Positions 46,812 through 56,480 of a DNA stretch of 64,000 bases are shown piece after piece. The stretch's first letter is position 1. Every line of letters starts with the position of its first letter. The notes under the pieces are model-generated. The model had not been told where the DNA came from and did no database searches. It saw nothing but the letters and a program-made list of their open reading frames with translations. The DNA lies in NCBI GenBank assembly GCA_904066235.2, contig CAJFCV020000005.1:10101501-10165500 (forward strand). Direction: 5' to 3'. The DNA comes from Bursaphelenchus xylophilus (Eukaryota > Nematoda > Chromadorea > Rhabditida > Aphelenchoididae). A program made the position numbers and the translations under genes.

Positions 46812-49071
46812 ATGCGTTTTGTTCACCTGGTTCTGGTCATCATTTGCTTGCAAGGTTTGTCGACTACAAAGCCCTATCTAATTTTTTTTGTGTCCTAACT
46901 TTTCGGGTTGACGACAGTTTGGGTCAACACAAAATCGGTCAATACGGGTCGTAGGGCAGGTGGATACGCGAAAAAAAGGTTGTAGGAAGCGCCTACGAGG
47001 CTGGGCAAAGTCGTGGGATGGCCGGCGGACGCTCGGCGAAGACTCGGCGGGGACTTGGCGAAGACTTGCAATATGTCCACTTTTTCTTACCTTAGCTATT
47101 ACTAACGTTATTTTTCTTTACCCTGAGTTATTGTAATAAAGATATAAAACATCAAAATTTGCGGCAAAAAACTAAGATCCGTAACTTTTTTCTAGATAAT
47201 ATTGATGCGAGTACATGTAAAATGCCTCAAAATAGTTGATAAGCTATCTTAGTACCCGATCAATCTTATTATTTCTACTACTAAGCTTTCTGCTAGCCTC
47301 ACCAATGCATACAACGACGAACCGAGGGCATCCATAGTATCGTTGACCCGAGCTGTCGCTGACCCGAAAAGTCGTAGCGCAAAAATCTATATCTTCGTGG
47401 ACCACTCTGTATTGTTTATTACGATGATAACTCCGATTATTTTCCAGCCGCAGTCAACTGTGAATGGTGTTATGTTTGCTCGGACAATGAAGCGTTCGTT
47501 GAGAACTCAGGATGGGGAGGAGAGCAGCTCGGGAAATGCGATAAAATCCGCTCCAATCCTCCTGTGTGGTGTACGTACGGATGCATGAGACACGTTATGA
47601 ATGCAGATGTTTTAGGGTTTGGTAAGTTTCGGGGGTCGTTTTACCCTACGTGCTATGTATTATAGCACGTAGATTTTTGTAATTGCAAGTGAGACATTTT
47701 AAATTTCAGGAAGGAAAATCGACACCGCCTCTTGCGCTGAGGAGGAGCTAAACTTGGAACGACCGACGTTCCTCGAGCGGATGAAGGTTAGTTGAAAAGA
47801 TGTCGAAAAATTCTGGGCTGGTCAACGGGTCTTGACATGCTTTTGCATCGTGCAACGGGGTCGCAAACAGAGATTGCCACGGTCAAAATTTCGGCTCCGG
47901 CTCCGGCTCTTAGCTCCCAGAGCCGGAGCCGAGGCCAAATTTGCAGCTCCGGCTCCGGCTCTTGGCTCCGTGTAAAATTTAAAAATGCCTCCGGCTCCGA
48001 ATCCCGGCTCCTATGCAAAATGTTTTTTTTAAAATATTTTTCCAAAAATAAAAGTTTAGTGCCAGAGATCATACAGCTAACGTTTTTGCAGTCAAGTGAC
48101 GTCCTCCGCAGTGTTTTTTCAAGCAATTTTCTTTAACAAGATCACAAAATTTTTACTTTTCTGACCGATGGGAAGCCTGGCTCCGACTTTGGGCTCGGGA
48201 GCCGGAGCCGACCCCAAAATTTCCGGCTCCGGCTCTGGCTCCCGGCTCGGAGCCGGAGCCGCTCAGAGCCGGAGCCAAGAGCCGGCTCCGGAGCCGTGGC
48301 AATCTCTGGTCGCAAACTGGCCTTACGCGACAAAAAAGACAAATTCAAGTCCTTGCGGAGAGTCGCTGACTGGTTTTTGTTGCTTGCAAGAAAGCATTCT
48401 TGGTGGTGACCAGAGATTGCCACGGTCAAAATTTTGGCTCCGGCTCCGGCTCTTAGCTCCCAGAGCCGGAGCCGAGGCCAAATTTGCAGCTCCGGCTCTG
48501 GCTCTTGGCTCCGTGCAAAATTTAAAAAGGCGTCCGGCTCCGAATCCCGGCTCCTAAGCAAAATGTTTTTTTAAAAATATTTTTCAAAAAATAAAAGTTA
48601 TTAGTGCCAGAGATCATGCAGCCAACGTTTTTGCAGTCAAGTCACATCCTTCGCAGTGTTTTTGAAGCAATTTGGTTTAACAAGATCACGAAATTTTTAC
48701 TTTTCTGACCGCTGGGAAGCCCGGCTCCGACTTTGGGCTCGGGAGCCGGAGCCGACCCCAAAATTTCCGGCTCCGGCTCTGGCTCCTGGCTCGGAGTCGG
48801 AGCCGCTCAGAGCCGGAGCCAAGAGCCGGCTCCGGAGCCGTGGCAATCTCTGGTGGTGACCAAGCATAACTTTGTGAGAATATAAGGCACCAGAATTTGT
48901 AGCCGGTGATGTTGTTGTATCTTGTAACTTTTATATTTTTAGGGAACTATCCGTGCAACCTGTGATGGGGTAAATGTTGACGACAAGAACGAATGGTTTG
49001 AATTGAACCAGCAGGGAAAGAAGTGTCAATGTGTTGGCAACTACTGCAATGATCCCGACACACCTTCTTAG
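46812..49071 (+). CDS. Ly6/three-finger-type small secreted protein 1
   Basis: Exons: 46812-46854, 47448-47621, 47710-47786, 48943-49071; 140 residues. A signal peptide (MRFVHLVLVIICLQAAVN) precedes a cysteine-rich domain: CEWCYVCSD, KC, WCTYGC, SC, TC and the terminal CQCVGNYCND, which fits the CxCxxxxCN ending of Ly6/three-finger domains. There is no hydrophobic tail after the domain, so it should be secreted rather than GPI-anchored. Family members bind receptors or channels at the cell surface; the partner here is unknown. Intron 3 (1.16 kb) holds two complete hAT-type elements, and intron 1 a dispersed repeat. AATAAA is at 49128. Confidence 0.83.
46880..47290. repeat. Inverted copy of the 24480-family repeat in Ly6 gene 1 intron 1
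   Basis: Shows GGACGCTCGGCGAAGACTCG, CTTGGCGAAGACTTGCAATA and TTTTGAGGCATTTTACATGT (reverse strand). Confidence 0.55.
47868..48308. mobile_element. hAT-type non-autonomous element, copy 1, TSD GTCGCAAA
   Basis: 441 bp with ends CAGAGATTGCCACGG and CCGTGGCAATCTCTG. The exact 8-bp duplication GTCGCAAA lies at 47860-47867 and 48309-48316. CAGAG ends and 8-bp duplications are typical of hAT transposons. The arms are packed with GGCTCC/GGAGCC repeats. Confidence 0.88.
48411..48852. mobile_element. hAT-type non-autonomous element, copy 2, TSD GTGGTGAC
   Basis: 442 bp, nearly identical to copy 1 and in the same orientation, 102 bp downstream. The exact 8-bp duplication GTGGTGAC lies at 48403-48410 and 48853-48860, so it inserted independently. 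Confidence 0.88.
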
Positions 49072-49133
49072 TTGCCTTCGCATTTGTTTCACTTGAATTA
49101 TTTTTGTACAATTGCATTGGCAAAGCCAATAAA

Positions 49134-49704
49134 TGTTATTGCCTTGTATTTTTGGTAAGAAACCGGAGCTTCTCACAGCTCCTGCTGTGTTATCTTGTGG
49201 TATGAGTCCAAATGAACCCTAAGGTTCAACAGAATGCTTGCCTTAGCAAACAGAATTACGATCAGACCGAAGTCGAATCCAATAATCTCCCACGGTTTAG
49301 CCCTAGAAGTTTATTTACCCGATACTCAATTCACAGTATATCTGACAAAAATAATTACTCAAAACCTACCGACCTCTCTCTGGAATCCTTCGGGATCTTT
49401 CTGTCCAAAAATGATGATAAAAACTACATAAATTCAAAAAAAGGGTGCGATACAATGGAAAAAACTTGGCCAGGCGAAGAGTTGGTCCGCCTTTTTCTCG
49501 GCCTCACAAAGTGATATTATAGAATAAACTAATAAATCGCTGATGAATTACGACATTCGATCCGACTGATTCATTGCCGTCGTTGGATCGAACATTTTCG
49601 CCAAAGTCTATTTTGGATCCCTTAATTTTCATTTTTATATGAAAATCGACACAAATTTGGTGGACTTGGACCTTACAATTAGTCAGTTTTTCATTTTTCG
49701 AAGA
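49134..49704. other. Intergenic; no gene supported
   Basis: A 100-codon open frame (49212-49514) has no domain pattern, homologue in the window or splice context. Confidence 0.45.
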
Positions 49705-50375
49705 ATGGTTGGCGGTTCTATTCTTACGAGTTTGTTCGTAGTTCTGTTCCTTGGTGAGCTTAGTACTTCTTAGCTTGGCTTGTAGTTGACCGATCATCAT
49801 TTTATATTCGATATTTTAGCCAAGAGAGCCTTGTGCATTGAGTGCTTCAAGTGTGAGGGCGACGATTGCAAAAAGAATACATGGGAGCAGATCGATTGCG
49901 ACAAAGGATGCTGGAAGCTTGAGGTGTTCATATACGCAAAAGCGGGTGGGTTTAGTAGAGTTTAGTATTATTAAAGACATGACTGTTAGTGGTAAGTTGT
50001 TTACCAGAGGTTCACCGAGGGGTTTTTCGCTATATGTCCTACCTTCTGTGTAATAATTTAGTGTAATACTTTTTGCTTCAGAACCGTCTATCTATCGGCG
50101 AGGCTGTGTACCAAAACCCCTGGACAAGTGCGAGGTTTACGGCTTTGTTGCACACCAAAACGATATGCTCCAATATGGTCTGTTGGTGGACAATACAGCC
50201 ATTGTAGGTTTCTTGATGGAGTAAATTTGGGCTATCTACAAAACGCGTTGCTTTGTAGGCTACGGCGTTTACTTGCGGTTGCGAGACCGACTTTTGCAAT
50301 GGCCACCATCCGATTACCCCGCCGCCGGTGCTTCTCGTTCTGTTGTCAACGATTAGTTATTATCACTATTTTTGA
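49705..50375 (+). CDS. Ly6/three-finger-type protein 2, probably GPI-anchored
   Basis: Exons: 49705-49753, 49820-49945, 50082-50203, 50259-50375; 137 residues. Signal peptide SILTSLFVVLFLG; then ALCIECFKCEGDDCKKN, CDKGCW, RGCVPKPLDKC, and the closing TCGCETDFCNG, a CxCxxxxCN ending. After NGHH comes a proline turn and a hydrophobic tail (PPPVLLVLLSTISYYHYF), as in GPI-anchored Ly6 proteins, with a small-residue site near FCNG. The tail is short and ends with aromatic residues, so anchoring is likely but unproven. It follows Ly6-type gene 1 on the same strand; the two share the domain type but little sequence. Confidence 0.82.
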
Positions 50376-50865
50376 GGGACGTTTGAATAATAGTAAATGT
50401 CTAATTGTCACAGTTTTTGTTTTTTGGGGAATGTGAAAAATTCGCAACTTTCCATCGGTATAGGGCCAATATTTATATTCAATTTGCAAAATTGGTTGAC
50501 TTTCAAGCCAACGGGGTAGCTCTGTGTTCCAACCAGAGGATAGGTCATTGATGGCCAAGCTCGCGGCCCACGTCGTGGCCGTGATCAAAGATATTGCCTA
50601 GAATTGCCCGAAACGGTCTCGGTGCTTACTACCATGGCCTAGACACCTTCTTTAGGTCAGGTCGTCACCAAGAACACGACTGGCCGTGACGTGACCACAG
50701 TCAGCTTAATTGTGACCTGACCCACCTGAAGTGCCAAGACCATCTGGAACAGCTAGTACCATTATCTTCAGCAGATTTTGGGCATGAATTGTGACCTAGC
50801 CTAGTCAAGGTGGATGCCCAAAATATTCCCAAGTTGGCCAAACGAGATGCAAAACTGCCGTCGCA

Positions 50866-51241
50866 ACACTTGCGGGCAACCACTTTGCGGACTGCCGACA
50901 TTTTTTGATTAGAATTACGAGTTCCCTCCCGTAATCTACGTAGAACGATAGAAATTTTACTTTGACAACTCCCTGGTATTGATCAGTACACAAATCTATT
51001 AACGTCATCCACTGCTTTAAAGTTATGGGATTTGTTTTCAAAAAATGGTAAAAAATGCCTGGATAAACTTTTGATAACTATTCAAGACACTTATACACCT
51101 GGAAACTACATCAGCAACATCTAATCGTCAAGCCCATCGTTTGAATTTCCAGTTGTAAGCAAATTTTGTCTGATTTCGTAACATGTCCGCAGAATCTGCG
51201 TGGTTTTCCAAGCTGCCTGCAAAGTGGTTGCCCGCAAGTGT
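50866..51241. mobile_element. Repeat with ACACTTGCGGGCAACCAC ends, inserted upstream of GPCR 4
   Basis: 376 bp with inverted ends ACACTTGCGGGCAACCACTT and complement. The matching flank of GPCR 5 (near 53220) lacks it. Confidence 0.75.
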
Positions 51242-51597
51242 GGGCCCGCCGCAAAACTATAGATGATAATAGAAATTTCTCCAGTCTTCAATCATACATA
51301 TTATATATTATGATGGCTTGATGCCAGCCAACTTGGAGGACGTCAGGTGCACAACATGCACAATTAAAATGATTTCAAAGAACTTCCCTGTGTTCTATGG
51401 ACTAATTACTGTAAACGCTTTTATTTTTTTTGCACTTATCACGTCGGCACGCCTGTCCAATTTTTTGCACGTACAATTTATTTTTTATTTTGCAAATGCA
51501 TGCCCGGTTTCCGCATTCCGAATCTGTTGTAGTCTTTGTCTAGTCAAATAACAATTGTGAATACTGTAAAAAAATAAAAAGCTTTTGGGAGCATACG

Positions 51598-52924
51598 ATG
51601 GAAGGATATAACGCAAAGTACCCCGCGGTTCTATTGGCTAGTTTTGCCGCATTTGGTATTTTTGGCAACTTGAATATCATTGCGGCAACTGTACGAAGAC
51701 GGTAAGGCAGGTACAGCAGGAAATTTCATAAATTTAAGCATTTGCTTTCCATTTTTTAACTGTGCTGACAATGAATTTCAGTTCACTCCGAACAACCTGC
51801 AACCAACTAATTACTATCGCCGCGTTTTTCGACTTGATCCATGTGTTCAGTCAGCATATCATGACTTACTTTGTAATCTCTGGCAACTATCCGACGCTGG
51901 AGGGTTGCTTTTACATCCAGCAAATCCCGATGATCGGTTGTAATGCCGGTGAAATTTTAATGTTTCTCACGAGTCTAGACCGACTTTATTGTGTCGCAAA
52001 ACCGGTTGCGTAAGTCTATAAGTCAATACCAGATGGGAACTACAACGTAGTGGTAAAAACAACCCAGTTCTGTCTGCTCTACGACTACAACTTTTGGTTA
52101 ACTATAGAGTCCGATTTCAGTTACCAACGGCTCTCCGCCACCGTCGAACTAACCGTCTGTCTCATTGCCGCCCTTATTTTTGCCGGCTGGCTAGATTATG
52201 AAGCCTACCTTAGCCTGCAACCCATCAAAGAGAAGCTGACTCTTTGCAGCGTTGCTTCGAGCTTCATCGGCTCGGCTTTAGACGCGTTTACGGCTGCAAA
52301 TGGTATCCTAAATCTCGTTACTGTGCTGAATTACGCTGGTATTTGGATAATCGTCAAAAGGATTACAAAAAAGCAAGCGTCTAGCATGTTGCGATCTATT
52401 GCTGCAGTAACATGTTGCGTCGTCGGCGGTTGGCTAGTGACATTCTCGAGCTTTGCTGTTTGCGTCGCAAGTGGAACGAAAATCACGGACGAACTCATAT
52501 TGTACCTTGGACTGCCGCTCAACTTGTCGGTCTCGTTGAACTATCCGATATATTTTGCGATGAGGTAAGTAGGGAGAGGCCAAAAATAATTCTTCCATCG
52601 TCTTCGCAAGGGTCGACAACGTTGTAGGCCGCGGAATTATTGCTTTTCAAGGTAGGATACGACAGTTGTAGCCAATTACTTCAAAAACAGTAAATTGTAA
52701 AAAATGGTACCTTGTTGAAAGTCTTAGGAAGAAATATTGTTTTTAATCAACATAACTTCAAACGTTTTAGTAGTCAGTATCGCCTCGCGTTCAAGCAACA
52801 GCTCAACATTCTTAGTGCAAACACAGTATGCAAAGACATCAGCCCCATCTTCTCAAAGGTTGTTAGCACTACTGCGATAAAGACAAGAACAACTGAAGTC
52901 GCGACTAAACAATCTTTTGCTTAA
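51598..52924 (+). CDS. SRSX-like chemoreceptor GPCR 4
   Basis: Exons: 51598-51701, 51782-52009, 52121-52564, 52771-52924; 309 residues. Nearly the same protein as GPCR 5 over most of its length: both open M-x-x-YNAKYPAVL, share FGIFGNLNIIAATVRRR, IGCNAGEILMFLTSLDRLY, YEAYLSLQPIKEKLTLCSVA and MLRSIAAVTCCVVGGWL, and end with KVVSTTAIKTRT-like tails. The high identity extends into the 5' flank, so this is the most recent duplication of the cluster. The SRSX family call rests on the GN-x-NI(I/L)-AT TM1 motif and the LRTTCN and DRL motifs. AATAAA is near 52951. Confidence 0.9.
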
Positions 52925-53533
52925 TTCTTGTGTGTATCGGGGATGAAATAAATAAACTTTGGATCAAACCTCTCGAGGAAATTCATTGTTTTCAATGCCC
53001 TGATGATGGATTTAGTTAGTGAGGCAATCGACCTGACCACAGCCAGTTTGGATGTTGACTGACCTATCTGAAGTTCCAAAACCATTTGGAACGACTAGTA
53101 ACATTATTTTCAGAGGATTTTGGAGATTAATCGTGACCTAGCTCACGACCTAGGTCATTAACTTAGTCCAGGTGTATGTCTAAAATATTCTCAAAATGGC
53201 CAAACTATGTAGATGCCAAACTAGACGTTATGATTCCTTGACGCCAGTCGACTTTCAGGACGTTAGTTGCGCAACATGCACTATTAAAATTATTTCAAAA
53301 AACTGCCATGAGTTCCGTGGGTCCAATTACTGTAAAAGCTTTTGTTTTTTTGCACTTAACACCTCGGCACGCCTGTCTATTTTATCGGAAGTACAATTTA
53401 TTTTGCAAATTCATGCGTTTGAATTCCGGTCACGGTTTCCGCGTTCAAAATTTGTCGTACTCTTTGTCTAGTCGACTAATAATTGGAAATACTATAACAA
53501 AGTAAAAAAGTAGAAGGCTTTTGGGAGGAAATT

Positions 53534-55448
53534 ATGGTGGAATATAACGCAAAGTACCCTGCGGTTCTATATTCTAGCTTTGCGGTATTTGGAATTTTTG
53601 GCAACTTGAATATCATTGCGGCAACCGTAAGGAGAAGGTAGGAAGTGTGTGATGAATAATCGAATATTAGTCTGTCGGGAAAATAATGAGCAGAATGTCG
53701 CTGCGGCGGTAACGTCGCTCAAGTGAAAAGCAATTTGATTTTGCCGCGACACAATCATTTACTCGACGATGACATGATTTTTGATGCCATAGTGCGCTCA
53801 TTATTTTCCCGACAGACTACTAACTACAGTGACGCTAGTTAGCAGTCTGTTTTGATCCATGGCAAAAAACGTACCATCTCCCATCCGGGATGTATTAGAA
53901 AACGTAGCAAAATGTCTCCCTCGCCAACTAAAAAGACCTCTGTTTTGAAGGGCTCTTTTAGTCGACTGTTTTGCAATTCATACTTCAAATCCGACACTCA
54001 TCGAAATTTTAGATCGCTCCGAACAACCTGCAACCAACTAATTGCTATTGCTGCCTTTTTCGACTTGATCCATGTGTCCAGTCATCCTGTCATGACTTAC
54101 TTTGTGTTCTCCGGTAACTATCCGACACTGGAAAGTTGCTTTTACATCCAGCAAATCCCAATGATTGGTTGTAATGCTGGGGAAATTCTAATGTTTCTCA
54201 CGAGTCTAGACAGACTCTATTGTGTCGCAAAACCTGTTGCGTAAGTTTAGAAGTCAATAGCAGATGGGAACTACAATGTAGTTGTAAAAACAACCTAGTT
54301 CTTTCTACTCTACAACTGCGACCTTTTGTTTAGCTGTGCCGTCCAATTTCAGCTACCAGCGGCTCTCCGCGGCCGTCGAACTAACCGTCTGTCTCATTGT
54401 CGCCCTTCTTTTTTCCGGTTGGCTAAATTATGAAGCCTACCTTAGCCTGCAACCCATCAAAGAGAAGCTGACTCTCTGCAGCGTTGCTGCGAGCTTCACC
54501 GGCTCAGCCTTAGACGCGTTTGCGGGTTCAAACTGTATTCTAAATCTGGCTACTATGTTGAATTACGCTGGGATTTGGATAATCGTCAAAAGGGTTACAA
54601 AAAAACAGGCGTCCAGCATGTTGCGATCCATTGCGGCGGTAACATGTTGCGTTGTTGGCGGTTGGCTGCTGTCATTCTCAAGCTTTGCCGTTGGTGTCGC
54701 GAGTGGAATGAAAATCACCGATGAGCTTGTATTGTACCTTGGACTGCCGCTCAACCTGTCGGTCTCGTTGAACTATCCGATATACTTTGCAATGAGGTAA
54801 GGGTCAATGTCATTGGGTCTGGGCAAGCATGGCTAGCGGTTCTGCTGGGGAGAAGACAAAGGTTTTGCTTTACACTTCTAATTTGTTGCTTTTTGCACTG
54901 TGAAATAGGCTTTTTTTGCTGTCGCTCGCACCCTGACTCTTTTCGCACAGTGCAAGCGCCAAAAGTCAGCCCGGCGGCTTTCCAGAGGGGCTAGTAAGCC
55001 GTGACTTTTCAAATTTTTTCATTTTTCACCGTTAAGTCGACCGAATTTTTTGGATTTGCACAAATGAATCTGAACCGGTTCCTGACTGGCCCCAAAACCA
55101 TGTGTCTCTTACCTCTGCCGCATTTCGTATTTTTGCCGTTAGCGGTTTGAGATTTTTAAAGTTGGTTACAATAAGCGAGACCTACGTTTCGGGCCGTTGG
55201 ATGAGACCGGCGAGACACTACTTTTGGGCCGATAGCCATGTCTGCGACTAGGAATTCGTCTTAATCAACATAACCTTACATGTTTTAGTAGTCAATATCG
55301 CCTTGCGTTTAAGCAGCAGCTCAACATTCTCAGTAGAAACCGAGTATGCAAAGACAGCAGCCCCACCTCAACATTCTCAAAGGTTGTTAGCACTACTGCG
55401 ATAAAGACAAGAACAACACAAGTCGCGTCAAGGCAAGCTGTTGTTTAA
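53534..55448 (+). CDS. SRSX-like chemoreceptor GPCR 5
   Basis: Exons: 53534-53637, 54013-54240, 54353-54796, 55289-55448; 311 residues. Sister of GPCR 4 in a tandem duplication. Differences include YSSFAVFGIFG in TM1, SSHPVMTYF in place of FSQHIMTYF in TM3, and a cysteine in FAGSNCILNLATML. Intron 1 has grown from about 80 bp to 375 bp by insertion of a 1B MITE and half of a family 3 MITE. Intron 3 carries a family 5 fragment. Reading frame and splice sites are intact. Confidence 0.9.
53667..53819. mobile_element. MITE family 1B in GPCR 5 intron 1
   Basis: TTAGTCTGTCGGGAAAATAA with GAGCAGAATG; right GCTCATTATTTTCCCGACAG. Absent from GPCR 4 intron 1. Confidence 0.87.
53843..53965. repeat. Half of hairpin MITE family 3 in GPCR 5 intron 1
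   Basis: TTTTGATCCATGGCAAAAAA then CGTACCATCTCCCATCCGGG matches the left arm at 42756 and 43878; no right arm. Confidence 0.65.
54885..54995. repeat. Family 5 fragment in GPCR 5 intron 3
   Basis: GCACTGTGAAATAGGC, CTGTCGCTCGCACCCTGAC and a GGGGCTAGT end. Confidence 0.55.
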
Positions 55449-55891
55449 TTCTTGTGTGTGTAATGAAAATGAGTTACATAAACTTTGAACCAAACTTTTC
55501 GCGAAACGTTTCTTTGCCGCAATGTGGCCAGTATCAATGGGATTGTAATGTTGGTGTATTTCTTTAATGTGTTCCAACTTCTCAGCGTTTCATTCGGTTT
55601 TCCGGTTGACAGTATGGCGGAAACCTCGTTTCAGCGACGAAAAGAAGTTCGTATTTTACATGAAAATATTCTATGTATCAAGGCAAAGTTCTTTCTTTGT
55701 CAAAATAATAACTGCAGTGGCCTTGCTTACTTTTTTATGGTACTAGTCTGTTCATAAAATCGCTGAAGCGCAATCTTTCGATGCACAGAGAGAAAACCAA
55801 AAAAAAAGTGAAATGCACGGTGCAGAATAGGGATTTTTGGGCACGGTGCGTACCGCGACAAATGTCTATGCACTTTATTTAAATCCTATTA

Positions 55892-56042
55892 TAAGTGTGT
55901 CGGGGAAGCAATGAGTCCAATTTCGCTACGCTGACCGCGTCGCTGAAGTGAACCGAAATTTGATTTTGCTGCGATACAATTTTCTCTGCGGCGATGCAAT
56001 TTGCGATGCGACAGAGTTCTCATTATTTTCCCGACAGACTGA
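55892..56042. mobile_element. MITE family 1B
   Basis: Left GTGTGTCGGGGAAGCAATGA is decayed; right CTCATTATTTTCCCGACAGA plus CTGATA is intact. Confidence 0.8.
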
Positions 56043-56072
56043 TAGAAAATCTCTGCATCCACCTCCTTTTCA

Positions 56073-56240
56073 TGTCGTAAGGTCCGACAACCCAGTAACG
56101 AGACAAGACAAGAGCTCAAGAGTCAAATGATTTATTCAGTGGGAAGGGGCCTTTAATAGCGAAGCCTCACGTAGGAAAGTGCAATCAAATTTGAATAAAT
56201 GCAGATCGAAATCCTCGAAGCTCGGTCGTTCCGCCTCACA
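56073..56240 (-). mobile_element. Solo LTR, second copy, 168 bp, diverged TSD
   Basis: Inverse of the LTR at 20099: starts TGTCGTAAGGTCC and ends GTTCCGCCTCACA on the plus strand. Flanks TTTCA and TTTGA agree at four of five bases. Confidence 0.8.
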
Positions 56241-56480
56241 TTTGACATACAACTACGAATCACACATGTTTTAATGGGTGCACCAGGACCATCAACGCCC
56301 ATTCGTCTGGCTCTCGGAATAACAACTTGAACGAAAATTGCTCACTTCGTTTTAATTCCGAGAAATTCTTTGATTCAATAACACCAACACCACCTTGGTT
56401 TATAAGTGCAGTTCCACCTGGCCATTTGACCACCACTTCTTTTGTTCAAAAAGTGCACGCTTTTTTGTGAAGCTCGTAAA

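Larger units (their letters stand above)
50640..52980 (+). repeat. Tandem duplication unit 1 (contains GPCR 4)
   Basis: The 5' flank (50697-50860 and 51310-51597) and gene match 53036-53533 and GPCR 5 closely, including CTTTTGGGAG just before both ATGs. Confidence 0.7.

Noticed and set aside
48142..48561. Arg/Ser/Gly/Pro-rich open frames on both strands
   Set aside because: Produced by GGCTCC/GGAGCC repeats of the hAT elements, not a gene.
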